Assembly (NCBI GenBank): GCA_905215345.1
Contig: CAJMPR010000023.1
Span: 1-62,805, forward strand
From: an uncultured bacterium
GTDB taxonomy: Bacteria > Bacteroidota > Bacteroidia > Bacteroidales > Bacteroidaceae
DNA: 62,805 nucleotides
Direction of reading: 5' to 3'
Below, in pieces: positions 26,124 to 35,171 of this stretch; positions within the stretch are counted from its first letter, which is position 1; the number at the start of each line of letters is the position of its first letter. Below the pieces are notes generated by a model. The model was not told the origin of the DNA. It ran no database searches and saw only the letters and a program-made list of their open reading frames with translations. A program made the position numbers and the translations under genes.

Positions 26124-29060
26124 TTAGAATGAAACTTCAACACCCAATGTAAACTGGCGTGAAGCCGGATATTGTGCTCTATAAATATTGCTTGCAACTT
26201 CCGGGTCAAGTCCGGTGAATCCTGTGAAAGTCAGTAAGTTCTGTCCTTGCAGGTAAACACGTGCGGCTGTGAAGAAATTAGTTTTCTTTAATAATGGTTG
26301 CGGAAGTGAGTAAGCCAGCGTCAAGTTCTTCAAACGAAGGAATGAAGCGTTTTCGAGGAAACGGTCATCAAGCTGTGCAACTACTCCGTAACGGGGAATG
26401 TCTGTAATATCACCCGGTTGTTTCCAACGATCATAGAGTAATCGTTTAGATTGGTTGTAAGCGCTATATAACCCGTTACTTTCTTCAAAGAAGCGGTCGT
26501 TGTTCATTACCCAACGATCAGCCATCCAACTGAATTGGGCAGATAATGAAAGACCTTTCCATGAGAAAGTTGTTCCGAAGCCACCTGCCCAAGGAGAGTC
26601 AAATGTTTTTCCGGTCATTACCTTGTCTTCTTCACGGAATTCGGTTGTCAATTCTCCGTCTTTTGTATACCACAAAGCATCACCGTTGGCGGGGTTTACA
26701 CCGGCATAACGGTTTAGGAAGAATTCATGTACCGGGTGTCCTACTACGAATTTCAGTCCGGTAGTTGAATTTACATATTCCTGTACTCCATTGTAAAGTT
26801 CTACCAACTTGTTTTTGTTATAAGAGACGTTGGCATTCAAGTTCCAGGCAAAGTCCTTGGTGCGAATGATATCACCGTCTATCATAATTTCAACACCACG
26901 GTTAATCATCGCACCGATGTTTTCCCAACGAGAACCCTCGCCCGTAACAGCATATGACTCGGGAACATACATCAACATATTGCTGGTCTTCTTGTGATAG
27001 AAATCAATATTCACGTTGGCACGGTTGAAGAAGCCAAGGCGAAGACCTACATTGTTAGCCCAGGTTTGTTCCCAGCCTAAGTCTTCATTTCCACTTTGCT
27101 TAGGATAGATACCGGCCTCATCGTTATAATTCGGTCCTCCGGCAACCAATGCCAGGTGATCGTAGTTAGGAATTTCTGAATTACCGGAAGTACCTGTACT
27201 CAACGCAACTTGGGCACTTGTCAACCATTCGATATCTTTCAGGAATACTTCATTCTTAATATTCCACATAAAACCTAATGACCAGAATACGCCCCAACGA
27301 TGGTCTTTACCAAAACGTGAAGAGGCATCTGTACGTGTAGCGACTTCTCCGTAATATAGATCTTTGTAATTGTACTCACCACGGAAGAAGAATGATAAAT
27401 AAGAATAAGAATCATTGGAATCTGCCCATGAAGAAGCACGTGTACCGGAGGTTATATTTGTCAGAAGGTCATTAGCTTGTCCTTTAGTAATAACTTGAAA
27501 ACCTGTCGATTGATAATCAACAGCTTCTTGTCCCAAAAGGAAGTTCAGTGAATGGTCTTCATTCAGTTCCCAACGATAATTAGCAGTAGTTGTTTCACTC
27601 AAAGTCAGAATATCTGACGAGTTGCGTCCGGCAGAACCTGAGCCGTTATTAATAACGTAGCTCGGGTATGATTGCATGAACGCTGTAGAGTGGGAGTAAT
27701 CTGCACCAAATTGAGTATGGATAGTCAGATTCTTGATGGGTGTGATGTCTGCAAAGACCGTTGACAGTACCTTGTACTTTTTATAAGTTATCGGATTGTT
27801 AATCATCCATTCAATCGGGTTCTGTCCTGTTCCTGTCCATGTTCCGTTATTTTCAGAAGCCAACGAACCATCCTTGTTATAAGGACTCCAGTAGGGGAGC
27901 ATAAAACGAGAACCTGAGATCGGAGTATAAAGTGCCATATCTCCCTCTTCCGCTTGTTGTATTTCCTCATAAGCTGCCATGGTATTCGTTCCCATCTTCA
28001 ACCAGTTGCTTGCCTTTACTTCTGCATTGGCACGCATATTATAACGGCGGAATTTAGAACTTTGAGCGATACCATCCTGATCAAAGAAACCTCCTGAAAC
28101 ATAGTAGTTCAAACGATCGGTAGCACGATTGACAGACAGTTCATAATTTTGCAACGGAGCACGGTCGTTAAATATTTCGTCTATCCAGTTAACGTTTGTA
28201 CGGGAAAGAATTTCATAATCCTGCCCGGTATCCAAGCCAATTTCTTTTTCAAATTGGATACGTTCGGGGGTATTCATCATCATCCATTTATCATTGGATG
28301 CCAATTGAGAGAAACCGTACTGAGCACGTAAGGTTACTTTAGCCTTATCCATAGCCAGACCACGTTTGGTAGTGATTACAACTACACCATTGGCTGCACG
28401 CGCACCGTAGATAGATGTTGAGGAAGCATCCTTCAACACTGAGATAGATTCAATGTCTCCCGGGCTGATTGTGTTAAAATCTGAACTGGAAATGGGTACA
28501 CCGTCAAGAATAAATAGCGGGGATGTACCCGAATTAATTGAGTTAGTACCGCGAATCTGGAAAACTGCCGCTTTGCTGGGCTCTCCTGAATTGGAGATAA
28601 CTGATAAACCCGGAGTTTGTCCCTGCAATGCCTGGTCGAATCCGGCTGCCGGAACATTTTCCATCTTTTCTGCTTTTACAGTGGACACGGAACCGGCGAT
28701 GGTTCCTTTTTTGCGAGTTCCGTACGCAACTACCACTACTTCGTCTATTACTGCGGCATCCAAAGCAAGTTTAACGTTCAGTGTACCTGTTTTTGCACTG
28801 ACTTCGTGTTTTTGCGATTGCATACCGATGTACGAGAACACTAAAGTGGCTCTTGCCGTACCCTTAATCTCAAGACTGTAGTTACCATTGATGTCGGTTA
28901 CTACACCATTTGCACTTCCTTCTTGCAAAATTGACACACCAATCAACGGTTCATTATCCTCTAAGGATATGACCCTACCTTTTACATAAAATCCTTGTGC
29001 AAAGGCTGATTGAGTAGTCAATAATACAAGAAAGACAAACCAAAGAATTGATTTTCTCAT
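26124..29060 (-). CDS. SusC/RagA family TonB-linked outer-membrane transporter
   Basis: The 978-residue protein has a signal peptide ending AFAQ. A carboxypeptidase-regulatory-like domain (about 24-105) is followed by the SusC hallmark VVVVAYGTRKKGTIAGSVS, a plug with LQGQTPGLSV and GTSPLFILDGVPI, and a long beta barrel ending in FTLGVEVSF with terminal Phe. It imports ligands too large for porins, powered by TonB. It is the first gene of the operon, with a leader of about 170 nt. No sensor, anti-sigma or SusR-type regulator is adjacent, so control is probably from elsewhere. Confidence 0.97.
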   Translation of the reverse strand: MRKSILWFVFLVLLTTQSAFAQGFYVKGRVISLEDNEPLIGVSILQEGSANGVVTDINGNYSLEIKGTARATLVFSYIGMQSQKHEVSAKTGTLNVKLALDAAVIDEVVVVAYGTRKKGTIAGSVSTVKAEKMENVPAAGFDQALQGQTPGLSVISNSGEPSKAAVFQIRGTNSINSGTSPLFILDGVPISSSDFNTISPGDIESISVLKDASSTSIYGARAANGVVVITTKRGLAMDKAKVTLRAQYGFSQLASNDKWMMMNTPERIQFEKEIGLDTGQDYEILSRTNVNWIDEIFNDRAPLQNYELSVNRATDRLNYYVSGGFFDQDGIAQSSKFRRYNMRANAEVKASNWLKMGTNTMAAYEEIQQAEEGDMALYTPISGSRFMLPYWSPYNKDGSLASENNGTWTGTGQNPIEWMINNPITYKKYKVLSTVFADITPIKNLTIHTQFGADYSHSTAFMQSYPSYVINNGSGSAGRNSSDILTLSETTTANYRWELNEDHSLNFLLGQEAVDYQSTGFQVITKGQANDLLTNITSGTRASSWADSNDSYSYLSFFFRGEYNYKDLYYGEVATRTDASSRFGKDHRWGVFWSLGFMWNIKNEVFLKDIEWLTSAQVALSTGTSGNSEIPNYDHLALVAGGPNYNDEAGIYPKQSGNEDLGWEQTWANNVGLRLGFFNRANVNIDFYHKKTSNMLMYVPESYAVTGEGSRWENIGAMINRGVEIMIDGDIIRTKDFAWNLNANVSYNKNKLVELYNGVQEYVNSTTGLKFVVGHPVHEFFLNRYAGVNPANGDALWYTKDGELTTEFREEDKVMTGKTFDSPWAGGFGTTFSWKGLSLSAQFSWMADRWVMNNDRFFEESNGLYSAYNQSKRLLYDRWKQPGDITDIPRYGVVAQLDDRFLENASFLRLKNLTLAYSLPQPLLKKTNFFTAARVYLQGQNLLTFTGFTGLDPEVASNIYRAQYPASRQFTLGVEVSF

Positions 29061-29514
29061 CCTTGTCTTTAAATTATTATTGATTAAAATTAAAATTGAT
29101 AAATGTCTATTGCAGAATTTTGGAAACAGTTTTCCTTAACGTGATATTTCATCGCGCTTCTTTACGTTTCTCCAAACAAAAGATAAGGTGTGTACTGTGC
29201 TGTATTTCATTTTTTTAGCGAAAAATATTATAATTGATGCAAAGGTATTAAATATATATAACTATCCTTAGGAAACAGGTAAATAAATGTGTAATAAATT
29301 GTAAGTTTATTATAGGCTAATTTTATTGAAAAATAGAAATAAGATAGTTAATTATTGCAATATTGATTTGTTTGTAAAATAAATAGTGTCAATAAGTGTC
29401 TAAATATGAAATAGAGTATATCAATATGCTTGTTTAAATATGTAAGGTTAAAAAATGCTAACCTGTTTTCCCTTTTTTATAAAGTCTTTATATCGTTTAG
29501 TTGAAGAAATAATT
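29061..29514. other. Gene-free promoter region of the SusCD operon
   Basis: This 454-bp AT-rich region lies between the nuclease stop and susC. A minus-strand TACCTTTG -7 element is at 29240-29247, giving a 5' leader of about 170 nt. I saw no obvious operator or strong hairpin. Confidence 0.45.
29240..29247 (-). promoter_or_regulatory. -7 element (TACCTTTG) for the SusCD operon
   Basis: The plus strand caaaggta is TACCTTTG on the minus strand and fits TAnnTTTG. It is the only good match I found between the nuclease and susC. Confidence 0.4.
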
Positions 29515-30396
29515 TTACTGTTTCTTCCACAGGTTTAAATCATACGAAGTTTCCACTTTTGTTTCTACTTCATCCGGCAGGGCGGGGAAGAAATCGATAC
29601 CTGTAATTCTTTCTACTTCATCTACAGAATTGACATAAGAATACAAGGGATGATTACCGGAAGTGTTTTTATAAATAAAGCCGATTGCTTTAGGGGAATT
29701 ATTGCTTATAGCTAGTATTACTTTGAAAAAAGCTTCGGGAACGGTAACTTTATGTTTTTTGCCGATAGTACGATGTTTCTGTTGGTAGAGGATAGGTCCG
29801 CAAACAATATAAATCTTTCCTTCTTCTTTTGCCCATTTACGGCAGGCTTCTTCCAATTCTTTCCAGTCGCCCCGGTTCAAGTTATGATTTTGCGGACATA
29901 TATTTGTCATGTAGAAACTTTCCTGCATAGCTTTCCAATTCCAACGGTTATCACCGGCAGGGCACATGTGGCCGCGATCTAATCCTGTACCTTTGTAGTC
30001 GTCAGTAGTTACTGCTTCATGTTCGGACAAGTCAGGATCCGGAAGAAATTTGTTAGTACGGCTTTCACGCTCTATCAACTTTTCCCGTGTCAGTTCCCAC
30101 GCTACCCAGTTTGGTATTTTCAGATCCTTATTGTAGGATACAATATAACCTTTCCGGTGTAGTATTTGCTCAGGAACATTTTTTAGGGAGGCAGGCAATA
30201 ATAAGTTATCTGCCGATATATCCTTTATAGCAGGCTTATCCGCAGATACTTTTTCGGTAATCTCTGTTATGGCAAGGGGCAGATTAATATGAAATGCTTT
30301 TGTTATGGGTTCATAACAAAAGCAGATAATACATATTAATACAATCAGGTAGAGAAGTCCTTTGGGTTGCTTCTTCTGTCTTCTTTTTTTTGCCAT
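29515..30396 (-). CDS. DNA/RNA non-specific endonuclease (NUC1/NucA type), membrane-anchored
   Basis: The 293-residue protein has a basic N-terminus (KKRRQKKQPK), one hydrophobic segment (about residues 13-28) that acts as anchor or uncleaved signal, and a beta-beta-alpha-metal nuclease domain from about 80. The catalytic DRGHMCPAGDNRWN (His143) and the metal-binding NICPQNHNLNRGDWKELE region are intact. Such enzymes degrade DNA and RNA outside the cytoplasm, for nutrition or defence. It lies 16 bases downstream of the SulP gene and is probably cotranscribed with it. Confidence 0.9.
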   Translation of the reverse strand: MAKKRRQKKQPKGLLYLIVLICIICFCYEPITKAFHINLPLAITEITEKVSADKPAIKDISADNLLLPASLKNVPEQILHRKGYIVSYNKDLKIPNWVAWELTREKLIERESRTNKFLPDPDLSEHEAVTTDDYKGTGLDRGHMCPAGDNRWNWKAMQESFYMTNICPQNHNLNRGDWKELEEACRKWAKEEGKIYIVCGPILYQQKHRTIGKKHKVTVPEAFFKVILAISNNSPKAIGFIYKNTSGNHPLYSYVNSVDEVERITGIDFFPALPDEVETKVETSYDLNLWKKQ

Positions 30397-30412
30397 AATT
30401 TCTTCTGTCTTC

Positions 30413-32089
30413 TTATAAAAGCTGCTTTGCCCGTTCTAACGCTACATTAATGTTCGGACATATATTTTCTTCTCCCAATAATTCATAAAAGCCTGCTTTC
30501 TCCAGGACTTTATGTACCTGCTCGTTAACACCGGACAATACGATGGTTATCTTTTCTTTTTTCGACATTTGGCAGAGACTTTCCAGATTATGTATACCGG
30601 TAGAATCTATGAAAGGTACTTTACGCATACGTATGATTCGTACTTTAGGACGATCGCCAAGCTGTGCCATTACTTCCTCGAATTTGGTGGCTATACCAAA
30701 GAAATAAGGACCGTTAATTTCATATACTTCCACGCTTTTAGGTATAATCAAATGTTCCTCGTTAGTCGTAATATCCAGTTCGGCATTAGGGTCTATCTCA
30801 TCTTTGATAACGGATATCTCGGTGGTTTCCATTACGCGACGCATGAAAAGTACGCAGGCAATAACCAATCCCACTTCAATAGCGATAGTCAAATCAAAGA
30901 TTACTGTCAGGAAGAAAGTAATCAATAGTACGGTAACATCCGATTTCGGATTCTTCATCAGTCCCTTGAACACACGCCAGCCACTCATATTATAGGAGAC
31001 GATTACCAACACACCGGCCAAACAAGCCATTGGAATGTATTGTGCCAAAGGCATTAGAAATAGTAATATAAGTAATAGCACAATTGCATGGACGATACCG
31101 GCGACCGGTGACTTACCACCATTATTGATATTTGCCATCGTGCGGGCGATAGCTCCGGTTGCAGGAATACCACCAAATAGGGGAGTTATCAGGTTGGCGG
31201 CTCCCTGGGCTATCAACTCGGTATTGGAATCATGTTTATCACCGATTACACCGTCGGCTACCGTAGCGGAAAGCAGTGATTCGATGGCACCTAATACGGC
31301 AATCGTTATGGCAACAGGAAATAAGTTTTTAACCGCTTCCCAGTCTAAAGCCGGCATTACGGCATTGGGGAGTTCGGCCTTAATACTGAAACGGTCACCA
31401 ATGGTGTCAATGCAATCAATGCCTCCGTAAACTTTCATCAGATAAACAGCTATCGTTACTACAATAATAGCGATGAGTGAACCGGGTATTTTTTTTGAAA
31501 ACTTAGGTGTAATGGCAATAATGAAGATACTGACGATACTTACAATGGTATTCCACCAGTTAATCGTATCGAAATGACGGAAATAAATTATCCATTTTCC
31601 AACGAAATCTCCCGGTACTTTTTCTCCACCGAAATTAAGTCCGAAAATATCGGCAATCTGTGTGGTAAAGATGGTAACGGCAATACCGCTTGTGAACCCC
31701 ACAATAATGGGATAGGGGATAAATTTAATTACGGCACCCAGCTTGAATATACCCAGTAAGACAAGAATTACTCCTGCCATTAAAGTAGCAACAATCAGCC
31801 CTGCTTCACCATATTGTTGGATAATACCATAGATGATGACTATAAACGCGCCGGTGGGACCGCCAATCTGAACTTTACTTCCTCCTAAAAGAGAAATGAT
31901 AAAGCCAGCGATAATGGCTGTGATAATACCTTTCTCCGGTGATACACCGGAGGCAATACCAAATGCTATGGCAAGCGGCAAGGCAACGATACCTACGATG
32001 ATACCTGCCATTAAGTCTGCCATAAAGATTTCTTTCGAGTAATTTTTTAAAGCCGTATACAGTTTTGGCTTGAATTCAAACGCTTTCAT
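30413..32089 (-). CDS. SulP family inorganic anion transporter with STAS domain
   Basis: The 558-residue inner-membrane protein has a SulP (SLC26-type) membrane domain (about residues 20-410) with GIVGIVALPLAIAFGIASGV and VQIGGPTGAFIVI. A C-terminal STAS domain (about 435-550) contains FIDSTGIHNLESL. SulP proteins carry sulfate, bicarbonate or other anions; the substrate is not readable here. It is divergent from rubrerythrin. A TACTTTTG element on the minus strand at 32141-32148 is the likely promoter. The downstream nuclease is probably in the same transcript. Confidence 0.93.
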   Translation of the reverse strand: MKAFEFKPKLYTALKNYSKEIFMADLMAGIIVGIVALPLAIAFGIASGVSPEKGIITAIIAGFIISLLGGSKVQIGGPTGAFIVIIYGIIQQYGEAGLIVATLMAGVILVLLGIFKLGAVIKFIPYPIIVGFTSGIAVTIFTTQIADIFGLNFGGEKVPGDFVGKWIIYFRHFDTINWWNTIVSIVSIFIIAITPKFSKKIPGSLIAIIVVTIAVYLMKVYGGIDCIDTIGDRFSIKAELPNAVMPALDWEAVKNLFPVAITIAVLGAIESLLSATVADGVIGDKHDSNTELIAQGAANLITPLFGGIPATGAIARTMANINNGGKSPVAGIVHAIVLLLILLFLMPLAQYIPMACLAGVLVIVSYNMSGWRVFKGLMKNPKSDVTVLLITFFLTVIFDLTIAIEVGLVIACVLFMRRVMETTEISVIKDEIDPNAELDITTNEEHLIIPKSVEVYEINGPYFFGIATKFEEVMAQLGDRPKVRIIRMRKVPFIDSTGIHNLESLCQMSKKEKITIVLSGVNEQVHKVLEKAGFYELLGEENICPNINVALERAKQLL

Positions 32090-32412
32090 TAATAATCTAC
32101 TTTTTTACGCTATAAAAAGTGTGTGTTTAAAAATAAGCTGCAAAAGTAAGCAAAATAATGTATAAATTTAAGAGTTGGTGAACATAAATGTAGTGTGCTG
32201 CGTTTATTATAAAGATTACTTGTTATAAAATATAGATTAAGAAATAACCTCTTTGGATTTATAGACGAAATAGATTTTAACTATGGAGTGATAGATAAAT
32301 CCGATGAGGTTAAGTGTAGTTATATCAAACTTAATTCTTAATTTTGTATCAACAAAAAGGACAAAGCAAACGACATTTATACGTAATAACATTAACTAAT
32401 AAAAAAGGAACT
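32090..32412. other. Divergent promoter region between SulP and rubrerythrin genes
   Basis: The 323-bp spacer holds a minus-strand TACTTTTG (32141-32148) for SulP and a plus-strand TAATTTTG (32339-32346) for rubrerythrin, whose leader would be about 60 nt. No further gene or repeat was seen. Confidence 0.45.
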
Positions 32413-32991
32413 ATGGCTAAAAGTGTTAAAGGAACAAAGACAGAAAAGAATCTGTTGACTTCATTTGCCGGTGAATCACAAGCAAGAATGCGTTACACTT
32501 ATTTTGCGAGTGTAGCTAAAAAAGAAGGCTACGAACAAATTGCTGCTATTTTTACGGAAACGGCTGATCAGGAAAAAGAACATGCTAAACGTATGTTTAA
32601 GTGGTTGGAAGGCGGAATGGTAGAAATTACTGCTTCTTATCCTGCCGGCGTTATCGGTACTACTCTTGAAAATCTTCAGGAAGCGGCTGCCGGAGAACAC
32701 GAAGAGTGGTCATTGGACTATCCGCATTTTGCGGATGTTGCTGATGAGGAGGGTTTCCCTGAAATCGCTTTGATGTATCGTAATATTGCTATTGCTGAAA
32801 AGGGGCACGAAGAACGTTACCGTGCTTTTATCCAGAATATTGAAACAGCTTCAGTATTTGCTAAGGAAGGTGAAGTGGTATGGCAATGCCGTAACTGTGG
32901 TTTTATCTATACCGGTACTGAAGCTCCGGTAGTTTGTCCGGCTTGTTTGCACCCGCAAGCTTACTTTGAAGTAATGAAAAAGAATTGGTAA
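32413..32991 (+). CDS. rbr: Rubrerythrin
   Basis: From the ATG at 32413 the 192-residue protein begins MAKSVKGTKTEKN. A ferritin-like di-iron domain (residues 1-145) has the helices EKNLLTSFAGESQARMRYTY and ETADQEKEHAKRMF. A C-terminal rubredoxin-like knuckle C-x2-C-x12-C-x2-C (CRNCGFIYTG to CPAC) follows. Rubrerythrins reduce hydrogen peroxide and protect anaerobes from oxidative stress. The frame is open further upstream, but the family consensus supports 32413. A strong terminator follows. Confidence 0.97.
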   Translation: MAKSVKGTKTEKNLLTSFAGESQARMRYTYFASVAKKEGYEQIAAIFTETADQEKEHAKRMFKWLEGGMVEITASYPAGVIGTTLENLQEAAAGEHEEWSLDYPHFADVADEEGFPEIALMYRNIAIAEKGHEERYRAFIQNIETASVFAKEGEVVWQCRNCGFIYTGTEAPVVCPACLHPQAYFEVMKKNW

Positions 32992-33014
32992 GACTACCTC
33001 TTCTATAAGTACAG

Positions 33015-33047
33015 CCCGTAAATGGATTATTCATTTACGGGTTTTTT
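33015..33047 (+). terminator. Intrinsic terminator of rubrerythrin
   Basis: Perfect 10-bp arms (CCCGTAAATG at 33015-33024 and CATTTACGGG at 33032-33041) with a 7-base loop are followed by six T residues. Confidence 0.9.
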
Positions 33048-33110
33048 ATTGTTTTTATAATAAAGATGAAAAATAGTTGCAAAAGAAACATAAATTATTC
33101 ATATTAATAT

Positions 33111-33118
33111 TACTTTTG
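33111..33118 (+). promoter_or_regulatory. -7 element (TACTTTTG) for the TM2/DUF2752/M48 cluster
   Basis: TACTTTTG fits TAnnTTTG 36 bp upstream of the first ATG at 33147. The four following genes overlap or abut, so this is probably the promoter of all of them. Confidence 0.45.
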
Positions 33119-33146
33119 CCTTGGAATAATTAATCACATTAAAATA

Positions 33147-33491
33147 ATGACTATTATGGATGCACAGAAAGTAGATGCCTTTATTATGGCAAACAACAAG
33201 TTTTTTCAAGATTACCAAGTGGCTACAATAAGAAATATGCTTCTTGAAGCCGATGAATCAAAATGGGGGCTTATTCAAACCCTTCAATTCAAAGATCCCA
33301 CTATTGTGTTGATTATCTCTTTGTTAGGCGGTAGCTTAGGTATCGATCGTTTCTTCATTGGAGATATGGGAATGGGTATCGGTAAACTGATTACGTGTGG
33401 CGGTTTCGGTATATGGACAATCGTAGACTGGTTCCTCATCATGGGAGCTGCCCGAGATAAGAACTTGCAGAAGCTTCAAGCTTTACTGTAA
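33147..33491 (+). CDS. TM2 domain-containing membrane protein
   Basis: The 114-residue protein has a soluble N-terminal half. A TM2 domain (about residues 48-105) follows, with two helices separated by GIDRFFIGDMGMGIGKLITC, the diagnostic G-x-D-x-F-x-G turn. TM2 proteins are small inner-membrane proteins of unclear function. The ATG at 33147 or the one at 33156 (MDAQKVD) could be the start. The stop codon shares one base with the next ATG (TAATG), showing translational coupling with the DUF2752 gene. Confidence 0.9.
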   Translation: MTIMDAQKVDAFIMANNKFFQDYQVATIRNMLLEADESKWGLIQTLQFKDPTIVLIISLLGGSLGIDRFFIGDMGMGIGKLITCGGFGIWTIVDWFLIMGAARDKNLQKLQALL

Positions 33492-33883
33492 TGACCAGGA
33501 GGGGGCTGTATATACTTTCGGCTGTGGGATGCCTGGCCGGGTATATATGGCTCTTTCTTTTTGATTTGGGAGGAGAGACGGTTTGCTTGTTTAAGCGCTT
33601 GTTTCACATCCCATGTCCTTCGTGTGGAGCTACGCGAGCCATAGCAGCATTGATGCGAGGAGAGGTGAAGGAGGCTTTGTTTCTCAATCCTATAGGTATC
33701 CTGCTGGCATTGATGTTAGTGGTTATCCCTTTGTGGATATTGGTAGACGTAACCTTGAAGAAGGATACTTATTATCTGTTTTATAAAAAAACAGATGAAT
33801 TATTTGGTAAGAAATATGTATTTCTCTTTTTTGCCCTTCTGGTATTAGCGAATTGGGTTTGGAACATTACAAAAGGATTATGA
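33491..33883 (+). CDS. DUF2752 domain-containing membrane protein
   Basis: The 130-residue protein has three hydrophobic segments. The DUF2752 signature CPSCGATRAIAALMRGEVKEA, preceded by CLFKRLFHIP, is at about residues 30-60. DUF2752 proteins are short integral membrane proteins of unknown role that often accompany TM2 proteins. The start codon overlaps the TM2 stop, and the stop overlaps the next start (ATGA), so the gene sits inside a tightly coupled cluster. Confidence 0.88.
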   Translation: MTRRGLYILSAVGCLAGYIWLFLFDLGGETVCLFKRLFHIPCPSCGATRAIAALMRGEVKEALFLNPIGILLALMLVVIPLWILVDVTLKKDTYYLFYKKTDELFGKKYVFLFFALLVLANWVWNITKGL

Positions 33884-34296
33884 TTTTATATACACCCGAA
33901 GAACATGAATTGGAGACGGCTGCTAACAGTTATCTGATGTCTCTTTTGGCCGCCATGGCCGGTTTACCTTTCCCCATTGTTAATTTGTTGGCTACAATAG
34001 TGTTCTACTTTGCCAATCGTAAGCGTACTTATTTCGTACGTTGGCATTGTACGCAGGCACTTGTGTCCCAATTTCCCTTGTTTTGTACCAATAGTATCTT
34101 GTTTTGGTGGACTGTCAGACTTATTCTGGGTTGGCAGGAACTTTCTTCGTTCTATTTTGCCTATTTGTTTACCGTAATTATTTTCAATGTAATCGATTTT
34201 ATTGCTACTATTTATACTGCTGTGCAGATACGCAAAGGGAAACAAGTGGAGTGGTATGTATATGGAGGTGTAACCGATTTAATCTGTAAACCATGA
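33880..34296 (+). CDS. Small polytopic membrane protein (DUF4870/Tic20-like)
   Basis: From the ATG at 33880, which overlaps the previous stop as ATGA, the protein has 138 residues and begins MILYTPEEHELETAANSYLM. Three to four hydrophobic helices follow, with NRKRTYFVRWHCTQAL between the first two. The layout (polar start, helix, basic loop, helices) resembles DUF4870/Tic20-like membrane proteins, but I cannot assign it firmly. It is coupled on both sides by ATGA overlaps, so it probably works with the DUF2752 and M48 proteins. Confidence 0.65.
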   Translation: MILYTPEEHELETAANSYLMSLLAAMAGLPFPIVNLLATIVFYFANRKRTYFVRWHCTQALVSQFPLFCTNSILFWWTVRLILGWQELSSFYFAYLFTVIIFNVIDFIATIYTAVQIRKGKQVEWYVYGGVTDLICKP

Positions 34297-35111
34297 TAAA
34301 TATTCTGAAACAAGCATTGATATCGTTGCTGCTGTTTGGGGCAGTGCTGTTAGGCTTTTCGTGCGTGAACTGGTTGTCGGTATTTCATTTGGAAAGAGAT
34401 GTCATTGAAGAAAAGTTGGGAAAACTTTATTGGGATCTGTTTTCTAAAACCGAGAAGTTTGTGGAGGATGAAGAGGTATTGCAGCCTGTGGACTCCTTAC
34501 TCACTCACCTTTGTGAAGCGAACGGGATTGAAAAACCTATCAAGTTACATATTATAAGAAATGGTGAAGTGAATGCTTTTGCCTTTCCCGACAGACATTT
34601 GGTGGTTTATACTTCGTTAATTACCAACTGTGAAAATGAAATGGAACTCTGCGGAGTAATGGCGCACGAGATAGCTCATATAGAAAAAGGGCACGTGATG
34701 AAGAAGCTGGTTAAAGAAGTAGGACTTTCCGTATTGGCCAGTGTAGTTGCGGGAAACGACGGTGGCGCGGTTCTCAAGGAAACAGCCAAGTTGCTTTCGT
34801 CTACGGCATACGACCGTACATTGGAGAGCGAAGCTGATAAATGTGCAGTAACTTATCTGTTTGAAGCGGATATTGATCCTTCCCCGTTAGGTGATTTTCT
34901 GTATCGTTTGTCCGAAGAAGAAGACTTGCCATCGTTTGCAGAATGGATCAGTACCCATCCCGATTCAAAAAAACGTTCTTCAATGATTTGGGAACAGGCA
35001 AAGCGTTTGAAACGTAAAGCGGCTTTTTGTGAAGTTTTGGGGACAGAAAGATTTGATACTCTGAAAGAAAGCCTTGAGAGTAAGGTTGGGTCCGACAAAG
35101 ATTGGGATTAA
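34293..35111 (+). CDS. M48 family zinc metallopeptidase
   Basis: The 272-residue protein has an N-terminal hydrophobic segment (about 5-24) ending GFSC, which could be an anchor or a lipobox. The M48 catalytic core has HEIAH (His125, Glu126, His129) followed by EKGH, and the third-ligand region LESEADKCAV near residue 185. Small M48 proteins of the BepA/LoiP kind degrade misfolded envelope proteins. It overlaps the preceding gene by four bases (ATGA) and ends the cluster. An envelope quality-control role is inferred from family and context. Confidence 0.88.
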   Translation: MINILKQALISLLLFGAVLLGFSCVNWLSVFHLERDVIEEKLGKLYWDLFSKTEKFVEDEEVLQPVDSLLTHLCEANGIEKPIKLHIIRNGEVNAFAFPDRHLVVYTSLITNCENEMELCGVMAHEIAHIEKGHVMKKLVKEVGLSVLASVVAGNDGGAVLKETAKLLSSTAYDRTLESEADKCAVTYLFEADIDPSPLGDFLYRLSEEEDLPSFAEWISTHPDSKKRSSMIWEQAKRLKRKAAFCEVLGTERFDTLKESLESKVGSDKDWD

Positions 35112-35171
35112 CAGCTATATATCTATTATTCTCATCGGACTGGTGTTTTTTAATCCGTAAGATTATTATCG

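Noticed and set aside
29515..30396. Nuclease as part of an anti-phage defence module with the SulP transporter
   Set aside because: NUC1-type nucleases with an export signal are usually extracytoplasmic scavengers, and no other defence gene is adjacent. Pairing with SulP alone does not support defence.
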